DNA of 21,444 nt from Desulfobulbus sp. (GTDB taxonomy: Bacteria; Desulfobacterota; Desulfobulbia; Desulfobulbales; Desulfobulbaceae). The notes beneath the pieces are model-generated. The model was not told where the DNA came from and did no database searches. It worked only from the letters and a program-made list of their open reading frames with translations. The stretch lies in contig JAQUEZ010000092.1 of NCBI GenBank assembly GCA_028684915.1, positions 1-21,444 on the forward strand, given 5' to 3'. The translations under genes and the position numbers were made by a program. Of the stretch, positions 6,305 through 14,088 are shown one piece after another (the first letter of the stretch is position 1; every line of letters starts with the position of its first letter).

Positions 6305-8197
6305 ATGAATTTTCCGATTGATTTATCTACCTATCAGCCCTTGCGCTTCTCTGTTTCTCAAAACAGCCTGGACGCCGAACAAAAGGCCACCCTGCAAAAA
6401 AACATTACCCTTGTGCGCGACGCCATCGTTTTTTTCACCGCTCTGGCCAATACCAAGGGTCTGGGTGGGCACACCGGGGGCGCCTACGATATTGTCCCGG
6501 AGTTGCTCATTGCCGATGGTTTCATGAAGGGCAGTGATTCCTGCTTTCCCGTCTATTTTGATGAGGCAGGACATCGGGTGGCCATTCAGTACATCATGGC
6601 GGTTCTCAACGGGTATAAACAACCGAAAGATCTGCTCCATTATCGCGAATTCAAGAAGGGATTGTACGGTCACCCCGAACGTAACGAAGACGAAGGTATA
6701 TTTTTCAGTTCAGGTCGATTAGGCCACATGTGGAGCCATGTAAACGGTGTGGCTGAAGCCAATCCTGGGAAAACAGTTTTCATGTTCGGCAGTGACGGGT
6801 CCCAGCAGGAAGGCGATGATGCCGAAGCCGCCCGCTACGCGGTTGCGCGTAAACTCAATCAAACCCTTCTGCTCGATGATAATGATGTGACCATTGCCGG
6901 GCACCCCAGCGAGTACATGCAGGGGTACGATCTGGTTAACACTCTCTCCGGCCATGGACTTACCGTACAGACCTGTGACGGTGAAGATCTCGGCGCCCTG
7001 TACAGCGTTATCCGCCAGGCGATCATTACCCAAGGACCGGCAGCTGTGGTCATCCGCCGCAAAATGGCCACCGGAATCGACGGCCTTGAAGGTCTCCCCA
7101 AAGGCCACGACGTTATTCCGGTGAACCTGGCTGTTGACTACCTCACCGCTAAAGGTCATGCAGCCGCTGTGGCCATGTTGGAACAGAAATCGGAAAAAGC
7201 ACCGAAAAACGTATACAAGGGTAGCAGCCCCGAACAGGCCAAAAACCGAGACGAATTCGGCAAGATAGTGTGCGAGATACTTCAAGGCATTGAGAATCCT
7301 GCAGAAAAAGTCATTGTTGTTGATTCCGACCTCGAAGGCTCCTGCGGGCTGCATCACATTCGCAAAAACTGTCCGGCAGTCTATGTCCATGGCGGTATCA
7401 TGGAGCGTAACAACTTCTCGGTCGCGGCAGGTTTTGGTTCCGCACCCGGAAAACAAGGTATTTTCGGTACCTTTGCGGCCTTCCAGGAGATGGTAATCTC
7501 TGAGATCACCATGGCCCGTCTCAATCAGGCCAATGTCCTTGCCCATTTTTCCCACTCTGGTGTGGATGATATGGCAGACAACACCTGCCATTTCGGTATC
7601 AATAACTTCTTTGCCGACAATGGACTGGCGGAGCACGATCAGACCCGCCTATATTTTCCAGCAGATGCTCTACAGCTGAAGGCCGTTCTCAATGCAATTT
7701 TCCATGATCCAGGGTTGCGGTTCGTCTTTTCCACCCGTTCTGCCACCCCCTTCATCCTTGATGAGCAGGGTGAAAAATTTTACGGACAGGGCTATGTTTT
7801 TCAGGCGGACAAGGACGAGGTCATTCGTGAAGGTAAGGACGGGTATATTATTGCCTACGGCGAGATGCTCTACCGTTGCCTCCACGTGGTCGAATTATTG
7901 AAAGAGGACGGCATTCATCTTGGTCTGATCAACAAAGCGATTCTCAACGTGGTTGATGAGGCCATACTGGCTAAGGTTGGATCCAGCCCAATGGCCCTGG
8001 TAGTGGAGACCCAAAACAGTAAAACCGGTTTAGGGAGCCGTTACGGCAGCTGGCTGCTCGAACGTGGCTATGCGCCTAAATACGGATACATGGGCACATG
8101 GAAGGACGGTATGGGTGGACTTTCCGAACAGATCCCATATCAGGGGCTGGGTACGGATGCCATTCGGGAGAAAGTACAACAACTGCTTGGCAAATAA
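6305..8197 (+). CDS. transketolase-family thiamine-diphosphate enzyme
   Basis: A 630-residue single-chain protein with the transketolase/pyruvate-dehydrogenase E1 layout: a ThDP-binding domain (about 1-320), a pyrimidine-binding domain (about 330-510) and a transketolase C-terminal domain (about 520-630). The ThDP/Mg motif is visible: GSDG with Asp164, ending at DDN with Asn193. His56 lies in GHTGG, matching the GH(P/T)G element. Glu367 in GIMERNNFSVAAGFG is the expected activator of the cofactor N1'. The sequence departs from textbook transketolase (for example SGRLGHMWSHVNG where GPLGQG is usual), so donor and acceptor sugars cannot be read from it. It may be the organism's pentose-phosphate transketolase or a related enzyme. 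AAGG precedes the ATG. It stands alone and ends in a strong terminator shared with pckG. Confidence 0.85.
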   Translation: MNFPIDLSTYQPLRFSVSQNSLDAEQKATLQKNITLVRDAIVFFTALANTKGLGGHTGGAYDIVPELLIADGFMKGSDSCFPVYFDEAGHRVAIQYIMAVLNGYKQPKDLLHYREFKKGLYGHPERNEDEGIFFSSGRLGHMWSHVNGVAEANPGKTVFMFGSDGSQQEGDDAEAARYAVARKLNQTLLLDDNDVTIAGHPSEYMQGYDLVNTLSGHGLTVQTCDGEDLGALYSVIRQAIITQGPAAVVIRRKMATGIDGLEGLPKGHDVIPVNLAVDYLTAKGHAAAVAMLEQKSEKAPKNVYKGSSPEQAKNRDEFGKIVCEILQGIENPAEKVIVVDSDLEGSCGLHHIRKNCPAVYVHGGIMERNNFSVAAGFGSAPGKQGIFGTFAAFQEMVISEITMARLNQANVLAHFSHSGVDDMADNTCHFGINNFFADNGLAEHDQTRLYFPADALQLKAVLNAIFHDPGLRFVFSTRSATPFILDEQGEKFYGQGYVFQADKDEVIREGKDGYIIAYGEMLYRCLHVVELLKEDGIHLGLINKAILNVVDEAILAKVGSSPMALVVETQNSKTGLGSRYGSWLLERGYAPKYGYMGTWKDGMGGLSEQIPYQGLGTDAIREKVQQLLGK

Positions 8198-8223
8198 TTA
8201 GTCTTCTTCCCTGCCCCAAGGCA

Positions 8224-8268
8224 TAAAAAAAACCGGAGCTGCTTTGCAGTGCTCCGGTTTTTTTTTTG
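8224..8268. terminator. bidirectional intrinsic terminator
   Basis: A hairpin at 8231-8259 has perfect nine-base arms AACCGGAGC and GCTCCGGTT. A further TGC-TTT-GCA closes inside with a two-base bulge. It is preceded by a run of A and followed by a run of ten T, so it can stop transcription from both strands. It lies between the convergent transketolase-like gene and pckG. Confidence 0.92.
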
Positions 8269-8316
8269 CTCGATCCGCCCGACCTTAAAGGAGGCCGGGA
8301 AATATGTCCAGCTCTT

Positions 8317-10251
8317 TTACAGATCCTGCGGCTTGACGACCTCGCCTTTCACCGCTTTGAGTTTCAGCAATTCGGCCTTCTGCTCAGTATAAATGGCAAA
8401 CAGTCTCTCAGAGGCACCCTCTTCCTTACGCCATGCGGCTTCCTGTAAATCGATCCGGGCAATCACCTTATCGATATAGAGGGAAAATTGCATGGTGTAG
8501 AGCGATTCCGGATACTCCTTGTTGATCTTATCGGTGAACAGTTTCTTCAGATCCTCGTATTTGGGGATCATACCGATAGGGGTCTCAATGGCTTCGACAT
8601 TGCCATGCGTGTAGAGCTCAAGCCAGCCCAACCAAACGTGAACATCTCGCTTCTCACCGAGTAGACCGTTACCACTGCCTCCACGAGCCTCGTGGGTGAG
8701 GAAGTAGTTCAATCCGGCCATGGTCGGCTTACGGGTCATTGAGGGGTTGCTGTAAAAATTTAGCTGGGCGTCGAGATAATCGGCCAAACTACCGGCAACA
8801 AAGGGAGTATTGGCCCAGGGTTGACGATTGACACCAGTGGCGCCGATTTCGGCGGCGGTCGCCTTGGAGACGATGGACGCACCGATAGCCACGCCAGCAT
8901 CCATGCTTTTTGCAACCCAGATCGGCGGCATAGTATTGCTGTCGCGACCGGAGTAGGTGATGACCTCAATCACCAGACCATTTGGGTCGGCATTGGCCCC
9001 CTTATTGTGATTACCGATATTATCGGCTCGCAAGGTGCAACGTGAGTTAGGGTGGGATATAGGAACCTTGGCCATGGCCGGTGTCCACTCTCCCTGAAAG
9101 TTAATCCCTTTCTCCGGTACCGGTTCGCCATCACCTACCCAGCGCGGTTTTTTCTGTTCATCGATCAGGACATTGGAGAAAATGACCTCCGCTCCCTCCT
9201 GACGCAGGCATTTCATCAGAAAAGGGTCCCCCTCCTGATTTACATCCTCGATAATACCGAAGATACCGATCTCTGGGTTGACAGCGCGCAGGGTACCATC
9301 CTTTTCAATCCACATTTGGGCCAGATCATCGCCGACAAAGTCACTCCCGACCATGGCGGTAGTGGTCTTACCGCAACCCGATGGGGCAGCGCCGGCAAAA
9401 AAAGTTTTGCGTCCACCGGGACCAGTCATTCCGGTGATGAACATATGCTCGGAGAGTTCCTTGCCATTATACTTATACATGGCGCAGTCCGAGGCAAAAC
9501 GATGGTTCCCCTTTTTCATCAAAAGGGTGTTACCGGCATAGGTGCAGAAGGTGGAGAAGGTAGTCTGCCAGCTACGGTCCATATAAATACGCGCTTTAGG
9601 CACATCTTCAGAGCGATTGGTGCCTTCGGAGTGGACGTTGGTAAAAAACTCGCCCCGCCGTGCGACCTCAGCATCAAAATCAGCAAAACAGTTCCGGTAT
9701 AAAAGCTCTGCCGAATGCATGACATAGGTGGAACTCGAGATTTCAATCGCCGGGATTGAAGCCTTGGCACCGACCGGACCGCGGCTATAAAAACCGACGA
9801 ACATGGTCATGCCTTTCATGATGCCACGCATATGTTCGCGCATATAGGCATGCGATGTTTCCCGTAATTCCTTCTTCGCCAAGGAGGAAACCTGCTCCCC
9901 CTCATCGGCGATGTACAGGGTTTGCTCGACCATTCGGCCCTGATCTTCGGGCAGATCAAAATGGAGGGTATGACCAGGAATGGCCAACTCTATTTCTTCA
10001 CCTTTTTCCAGGCTCATCCGACGGACGAAAGCTCTATCCTCTTCGCTGCCCGTATGAATATACACTGCGTCCGGCTCACACATGGCAATGGCATTTGCAA
10101 CTTTTAGCAGCGCCTCTTCGTTGGTGATTTTGGCAAGGCGAGCGAGCTGCTCGCAATCAAGCCGCTGCTCAAACAACTTCTTAGCCTCGCCAATGGTCGC
10201 AACCCCGCCAACCGCTGATAAAATATCAACGCCCTTCTTAAACTCCAACAT
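8317..10251 (-). CDS. pckG: phosphoenolpyruvate carboxykinase (GTP)
   Basis: Interconverts oxaloacetate plus GTP with phosphoenolpyruvate, CO2 and GDP, the cytoplasmic entry to gluconeogenesis (or PEP carboxylation). The 644-residue protein carries the PEPCK kinase-1 loop APSGCGKTTTAM, with Lys295 and the reactive-loop cysteine Cys293 typical of the GTP class, and the kinase-2 metal motif VGDDLAQMW (Asp308/Asp309). The metal-binding region KKGNHRF...SEHMFITG lies just upstream. I start at the ATG at 10249-10251, where GGAGG lies five bases upstream; the frame extends to 10371 without family-like sequence. The length is slightly above the usual 600-620. It is a single gene converging on the transketolase-like gene, and pyruvate kinase lies upstream on the same strand after 278 bases. 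Confidence 0.95.
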   Translation of the reverse strand: MLEFKKGVDILSAVGGVATIGEAKKLFEQRLDCEQLARLAKITNEEALLKVANAIAMCEPDAVYIHTGSEEDRAFVRRMSLEKGEEIELAIPGHTLHFDLPEDQGRMVEQTLYIADEGEQVSSLAKKELRETSHAYMREHMRGIMKGMTMFVGFYSRGPVGAKASIPAIEISSSTYVMHSAELLYRNCFADFDAEVARRGEFFTNVHSEGTNRSEDVPKARIYMDRSWQTTFSTFCTYAGNTLLMKKGNHRFASDCAMYKYNGKELSEHMFITGMTGPGGRKTFFAGAAPSGCGKTTTAMVGSDFVGDDLAQMWIEKDGTLRAVNPEIGIFGIIEDVNQEGDPFLMKCLRQEGAEVIFSNVLIDEQKKPRWVGDGEPVPEKGINFQGEWTPAMAKVPISHPNSRCTLRADNIGNHNKGANADPNGLVIEVITYSGRDSNTMPPIWVAKSMDAGVAIGASIVSKATAAEIGATGVNRQPWANTPFVAGSLADYLDAQLNFYSNPSMTRKPTMAGLNYFLTHEARGGSGNGLLGEKRDVHVWLGWLELYTHGNVEAIETPIGMIPKYEDLKKLFTDKINKEYPESLYTMQFSLYIDKVIARIDLQEAAWRKEEGASERLFAIYTEQKAELLKLKAVKGEVVKPQDL

Positions 10252-10255
10252 CCTG

Positions 10256-10260
10256 CCTCC
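10256..10260 (-). promoter_or_regulatory. ribosome binding site GGAGG fixing the pckG start
   Basis: GGAGG reads on the minus strand four bases before the ATG at 10251. It rejects the 40-residue longer form of the frame. Confidence 0.8.
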
Positions 10261-10281
10261 GTGGGAATTCTCTTTCGTAAC

Positions 10282-10320
10282 TGAAATAATATTATAGGGA
10301 AAACTGTCAACAGACAGCAG
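10282..10320 (-). promoter_or_regulatory. possible pckG promoter region
   Basis: The minus strand carries a perfect TTGACA (10310-10305) with a weak TATTTC 16 bases on, and a perfect TATAAT (10296-10291) whose matching -35 (TGCTGT, 17 bases upstream) is weak. The two perfect boxes are too close together (8 bases) to be one promoter. The TTGACA sits inside a CTGTC-AACA-GACAG dyad (10304-10317), which could be an operator. Either start would give a leader of roughly 25-35 bases before pckG. Confidence 0.35.
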
Positions 10321-10321
10321 C

Positions 10322-10335
10322 TTACAAGTTTGTAA
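10322..10335. promoter_or_regulatory. palindrome upstream of pckG
   Basis: TTACAA-GT-TTGTAA is a perfect six-base dyad directly upstream of the likely promoter. A further half-like ATTGTAAT follows at 10336-10343. The protein that would bind is not recognisable. Confidence 0.4.
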
Positions 10336-10353
10336 ATTGTAATATTTAGCTCG

Positions 10354-10373
10354 ATTTGTGAGAATTCGCAAAT
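10354..10373. promoter_or_regulatory. Rex- or CRP-like operator candidate upstream of pckG
   Basis: ATTTGTGA-GAAT-TCGCAAAT is an inverted repeat matching at seven of eight positions per arm. TTGTGA-N4-TCrCAA resembles the redox repressor Rex box (TTGTGAA-N4-TTCACAA). The four-base spacer fits CRP sites (TGTGA-N6-TCACA) less well. The regulator is inferred by resemblance only. Confidence 0.4.
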
Positions 10374-10529
10374 AGGAATGAACAATTATTCATTTTTTTC
10401 TCGAATACTCCAAAAAGGACGCCGGAAAAACAAGAAAGGACAGAAGGATGATGAGGTGGGTCAAGGGAAGGAATATAACATTTCCAGTCCATTCCCACCT
10501 TTTTTACAGAAAAAGTCACCGGGGCTGCG

Positions 10530-11975
10530 TTAACGGATCTCTCGCAGGTCGATAATCTCCATCTTGTGATTTCTATGCGGGTTTTCCGGGGATGGTCCCT
10601 CGGTTTGGATCACACAGCTGCCCCGCAACTGAAAACGCACCGCATACTCCCGGGCCACATCGGTCCAATCGGCGGGATGATGGGTCTCGTACAGAGGAAA
10701 GACGCCAGAGGAAAAGAGCAGTTCACGACAGGTCTGCTTGTTGGAGCTGACGGCCACGATCCAGGTTGGCAGTTTATAGCGGGCTAGACGACGCGCGGTC
10801 AGACCGCTGTCGGTCGGGGTTAAAATAGCGGCCACAGTATCATTTTGGCTGACAATGGCATTAACGCTTGAGGCAATGTAATCGACTTCACGGATTTCAC
10901 AAAATATGGGGTGCTCCGGAATTTTTTTGTAGCTGTGTTTGGTCTGATGCGGTTCGGTGGCTAAGGCTATCTGCACCAACATCCGTACCGCCTCCAGTGG
11001 ATAACGCCCCAGGGCCGACTCCTCGGAGAGCATCACCGCATCGGTGCCATCCAGGATGGCATTGGCCACATCGGTAGCCTCAGCTCGGGTTGGCCTGCGG
11101 TTGTTAATCATCGACTCCAGCATCTGGGTTGCCGTGATCACTGGTTTGCCAAAGAGATTCGCCCTGGCAGTGATCATCTTTTGTATCACCGCAATCTTTT
11201 CGATCGGCACTTCCACCCCGAGATCTCCCCGGGCGACCATCACCCCATCAGTGGCCTCCATGACCTCGTCGATCTTGTCTAAAATCGAGGCGCGCTCAAT
11301 CTTGGCAATGACAAAGGGCTGGTACCCCATCTCCTTTGCCGCCTGCCGTACCGCATGAATATCATCGGCACTGTTGACAAAGGACTGACTGATCGCATCC
11401 ACCCCCTGGTCCAAGGCAAAACGCATGCATTCCCGGTCATGCTCGGTGAAGGCGGAGATGCCCAGATCAATCCCCGGCAGGTTCAGCCCTTTTCTCGAAC
11501 GCAGGCGACCGCCCACCACCACCCGGCAGTGCACTTGCACCCCTTCGATCTCCTCCACCTGTACCTGAATCAAACCATCGTTGATAAAGAGCAGATTTCC
11601 TGGCCGCACCGCCTGGGGGAGTTCCTTCAAGGTTACCGAGACCAATTCACGGGTCCCCATAACCTCTTCCGTGGTCAGGCTGAAACGGCTCCCGATGACC
11701 AATTCGATAGGTTCCTCAGCCAGGATACCGATACGAATTTTCGGTCCAGGTAGATCCGCCATAATCGCCACCGGCCGGTCCATTTTCTCAGCCGCCTGCC
11801 GGATGCGACGGATAACATCCCCATGATCCCGAAAATCCCCATGCGAAAAATTAAGCCGGGCAATGGTCATCCCGGCCTCAAGCATTTTTTCCAGCATTTC
11901 TGGCGAGTCGGTTGCGGGGCCAATAGTGCAGACAATCTTGGTTTTACAGCTTGGCAAAACAGGCGCATTTAACAT
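10530..11975 (-). CDS. pyk: pyruvate kinase
   Basis: Transfers phosphate from PEP to ADP, giving pyruvate and ATP, the last step of glycolysis. The 481-residue protein shows the main pyruvate kinase motifs: RLNFSHG (Arg40), DLPGPKIRIG (74-83), the catalytic-lysine segment IAKIERA, the metal-binding MVARGDLGVE, the signature TATQMLESM, and a C-terminal allosteric-type domain. Lys79 stands where potassium-dependent enzymes have Glu (Glu117 in rabbit muscle), so this one is probably independent of potassium. The ATG at 11973-11975 gives the usual length, though its Shine-Dalgarno sequence is weak. It lies 33 bases downstream of the thioesterase gene and is probably co-transcribed with it. No clear terminator follows. 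Confidence 0.96.
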   Translation of the reverse strand: MLNAPVLPSCKTKIVCTIGPATDSPEMLEKMLEAGMTIARLNFSHGDFRDHGDVIRRIRQAAEKMDRPVAIMADLPGPKIRIGILAEEPIELVIGSRFSLTTEEVMGTRELVSVTLKELPQAVRPGNLLFINDGLIQVQVEEIEGVQVHCRVVVGGRLRSRKGLNLPGIDLGISAFTEHDRECMRFALDQGVDAISQSFVNSADDIHAVRQAAKEMGYQPFVIAKIERASILDKIDEVMEATDGVMVARGDLGVEVPIEKIAVIQKMITARANLFGKPVITATQMLESMINNRRPTRAEATDVANAILDGTDAVMLSEESALGRYPLEAVRMLVQIALATEPHQTKHSYKKIPEHPIFCEIREVDYIASSVNAIVSQNDTVAAILTPTDSGLTARRLARYKLPTWIVAVSSNKQTCRELLFSSGVFPLYETHHPADWTDVAREYAVRFQLRGSCVIQTEGPSPENPHRNHKMEIIDLREIR

Positions 11976-12008
11976 AGCAAAACCACATCCACTTATTGAA
12001 TTAATTTT

Positions 12009-12422
12009 CTATAGACGCTGCATAAGATCACTGATCGACTGATCCATTTTATCCCGCAGCCGATCATCAATAGGCACGGCATTGCCTTCACCATCAATCT
12101 TGACGTAGACCATCCTGGTTGAGCAGACGGTTTCTTCCAACTCTTTTTCAAAATCAAACCGCCGCGCCTCAAGATCAAGGGTGATCGATGATCTTCCCAC
12201 TTTGTACACTCGGGCATAAATCCGCACATGGTGGCTGATTTTTACCGGTCGTCTAAAGAGAACCTCCTCCATTTTCAAGGTAACCATGGCTGGAGCTCGA
12301 CAAAGATAACCGGCAAAGGCGGCTCCGGCTTCATCGATCCAAGAGAGCATAGTCCCCCCGAACAGGTTGCCGTTGAGGCCTATTTCACTGGTCCGACAAA
12401 TCTTGGTTGCCACATAGTGCAT
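12009..12422 (-). CDS. hotdog-fold acyl-CoA thioesterase
   Basis: The 137-residue product matches the YciA/BACH-type acyl-CoA hydrolases: NLFGGTMLSWIDEAGAAFA is the hotdog helix with the conserved Asp/Glu, followed by VTLKMEEVLFRRPVKISHHV and VGRSSITLDLEARR strands. It would hydrolyse acyl-CoA thioesters in the cytoplasm; chain-length preference cannot be read. I start at the ATG at 12420-12422, where AAAGGAG lies six bases upstream. The frame runs on to 12614, but that extension is not family-like and overlaps the radA promoter region. It is the first gene of a likely two-gene unit with pyk, divergent from radA. Confidence 0.9.
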   Translation of the reverse strand: MHYVATKICRTSEIGLNGNLFGGTMLSWIDEAGAAFAGYLCRAPAMVTLKMEEVLFRRPVKISHHVRIYARVYKVGRSSITLDLEARRFDFEKELEETVCSTRMVYVKIDGEGNAVPIDDRLRDKMDQSISDLMQRL

Positions 12423-12428
12423 GGAGTA

Positions 12429-12435
12429 CTCCTTT
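12429..12435 (-). promoter_or_regulatory. ribosome binding site AAAGGAG fixing the thioesterase start
   Basis: AAAGGAG reads on the minus strand six bases before the ATG at 12422, a near-ideal placement. It rejects the 201-residue longer frame. Confidence 0.85.
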
Positions 12436-12560
12436 CGTTGAGAAAAATGACCCAGCAGATGCAATATGACTACTGGTTGTTGGAAAATGGTTTCACTTTG
12501 ATACCAGTTGTATCGGCCACTGCGCCAACATAAGGCACCCCAATTCCATACCGGCCTGTG

Positions 12561-12589
12561 TTGCGTTGGTCCCTGGCACGGGGTATAAT
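12561..12589 (+). promoter_or_regulatory. likely radA promoter (sigma-70 type)
   Basis: TTGCGT (12561-12566), a 17-base spacer and a perfect TATAAT (12584-12589) face radA. The expected transcript start is near 12596, giving a leader of about 87 bases. The -35 box matches at three of six positions. Confidence 0.55.
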
Positions 12590-12682
12590 CCAGAAGATAG
12601 ATCGACATGATCATCGAAGCCCGTGGGCGCCCCTCCGGGATAGCTCAATATTTCTCCAAACCATTCTCACTTTCCAGGCAAC

Positions 12683-14047
12683 ATGCAACCGGCAAAAAAA
12701 GAACACCGCAGCTTTGTCTGCGCTCAATGTGGTTTTGAAAGCCGCAAATGGCTTGGCCGTTGCCCCGACTGTGGGGCCTGGGATAGTCTCGGCGAACAGC
12801 TGCAGCTTTCGTCTACACGTATTGGACGTAAGGCGGCCACCGCGCAACCGCTCACCGCTGCGGTTGCGGAGGAAACCACCCGCCTGCTGACCAATATCAG
12901 CGAGATGGATCGGGTACTCGGAGGGGGTATCGTCCCCGGATCCATGGTACTGATCGGTGGTGATCCGGGGATCGGCAAATCCACCCTGATCCTCCAACTG
13001 CTCGCCTCCCTAGCCGCACAAGACCTGTCCACCCTCTACGTTACCGGTGAAGAATCGGTGCGCCAAATCCGCATGCGGGCAGACAGGCTCAGTATCCGGG
13101 AGAAGGCCATCTCCGTTTCCACGGAAAATTGCGTCGAGGCCATTGTCGATCTTGCCCTGTCGATGCGGCCAGCCCTGCTGGCAGTGGATTCGATCCAGAC
13201 GGTGTACAGTGAGGAGGTGGGTTCGGCCCCCGGGTCCGTGACCCAGGTGCGTGAGTCCACCGCACGGCTGCTGACCCTAGCAAAGGCGCATCATCTGCCT
13301 ATCCTCCTGGTGGGACATGTCACCAAGGACGGCGCCATTGCCGGCCCGCGGGTGTTGGAGCATATGGTGGACACCGTGCTCTATTTTGAGGGTGACCGCG
13401 GTCAGGTTTTCCGCATTGTCCGGACGGTAAAAAACCGCTTCGGTTCGACCAACGAGATCGGTGTTTTTGAAATGAAGGAAAACGGACTGGCCGGTGTGGA
13501 CAACCCTTCGGCCCTGTTTTTAGCAGAGCGGCCGGTCAATGTCCCGGGTTCGGTGGTCCTACCCAGTGTTGAAGGAACCCGGCCAATCCTGGTGGAGGTT
13601 CAGGCCTTGGTCAGTCGTTCCAGCTTGGGAACAGCGCGGAGAACGGCCATTGGCGCCGATCCGCAACGAGTAGCCCTGCTCACGGCGGTCTTGGAAAAAA
13701 AACTCGGCGTGACTCTTTTTGATAACGATATCTTTCTCAATATTGCCGGGGGGATCCGAATCGTCGAGCCTGCCCTGGATTTGGGTGTTGTCGCGGCCTT
13801 GCTTTCCAGTTTTTTTGAAAAACCCATCGATCCCTCCACAGTGGTCTGCGGAGAGGTAGGGCTGGCGGGTGAGGTCCGGGCGGTTGGCCAGATGGAGATG
13901 CGGCTGCGTGAGGCCGGGCGTCTTGGTTTTACCACCTTTCTCATGCCGGAATCCTCAAGCCGTCAGTTGCAAAAGAAGGCCGGTGACATCAAAATCCTGC
14001 CAATACGAACGGTGGCCGAATTGGCAGAGACCCTCTTTCACCCCTAA
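12683..14047 (+). CDS. radA: DNA repair protein RadA (Sms)
   Basis: RecA-related helicase-like ATPase that processes recombination intermediates and promotes branch migration. The 454 residues show all family parts in order: a zinc finger Cys13-x2-Cys16...Cys27-x2-Cys30 ending in GAW; a Walker A motif GGDPGIGKST (92-101, Lys99); Walker B around LLAVDSIQT; the RadA-specific KNRFG motif (250-254); and a C-terminal Lon-protease-like domain that lacks proteolytic function in this family. The length is the usual 450-460. A weak AGG lies before the ATG at 12683. It is a single gene, divergent from the thioesterase and convergent with the injection-system genes. Only 41 bases separate its stop from the next stop, and I see no terminator there. 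Confidence 0.97.
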   Translation: MQPAKKEHRSFVCAQCGFESRKWLGRCPDCGAWDSLGEQLQLSSTRIGRKAATAQPLTAAVAEETTRLLTNISEMDRVLGGGIVPGSMVLIGGDPGIGKSTLILQLLASLAAQDLSTLYVTGEESVRQIRMRADRLSIREKAISVSTENCVEAIVDLALSMRPALLAVDSIQTVYSEEVGSAPGSVTQVRESTARLLTLAKAHHLPILLVGHVTKDGAIAGPRVLEHMVDTVLYFEGDRGQVFRIVRTVKNRFGSTNEIGVFEMKENGLAGVDNPSALFLAERPVNVPGSVVLPSVEGTRPILVEVQALVSRSSLGTARRTAIGADPQRVALLTAVLEKKLGVTLFDNDIFLNIAGGIRIVEPALDLGVVAALLSSFFEKPIDPSTVVCGEVGLAGEVRAVGQMEMRLREAGRLGFTTFLMPESSSRQLQKKAGDIKILPIRTVAELAETLFHP

Positions 14048-14088
14048 AAACGCATATTATTGCATTGTTTGTGGGTCAAGGCAGATAA

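Noticed and set aside
6719..7636. A 305-codon minus-strand frame opposite the transketolase-like gene
   Set aside because: It is fully contained in a gene with clear cofactor motifs, shows no domain and has no sign of its own start signal.
9052..9702. A 216-codon plus-strand frame opposite pckG
   Set aside because: It lies antisense to conserved PEP carboxykinase motifs and shows no family resemblance.
10252..10371. A 40-residue N-terminal extension of PEP carboxykinase
   Set aside because: GGAGG at 10256-10260 marks the ATG at 10251, and the extension covers the promoter and operator-like dyads.
10455..10506. A GGTGGG...CCCACC stem with T-run between pckG and pyk as pyk terminator
   Set aside because: The loop is 33 bases and the T-run is on the plus strand, the wrong side for the minus-strand pyk transcript. 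No plus-strand gene ends there.
12574..12589. A sigma-54-type promoter before radA (TGGCACG)
   Set aside because: The -24-like TGGCACG is not followed by a TTGC-type -12 element at the right distance. The perfect TATAAT with a 17-base spacer explains the site better.
12423..12614. A 64-residue N-terminal extension of the thioesterase
   Set aside because: A near-perfect ribosome binding site supports the start at 12422. The extension is not hotdog-like and overlaps the radA promoter.
14048..14088. A terminator between the convergent radA and HELFH genes
   Set aside because: The 41-base gap shows no GC-rich hairpin followed by a T-run.
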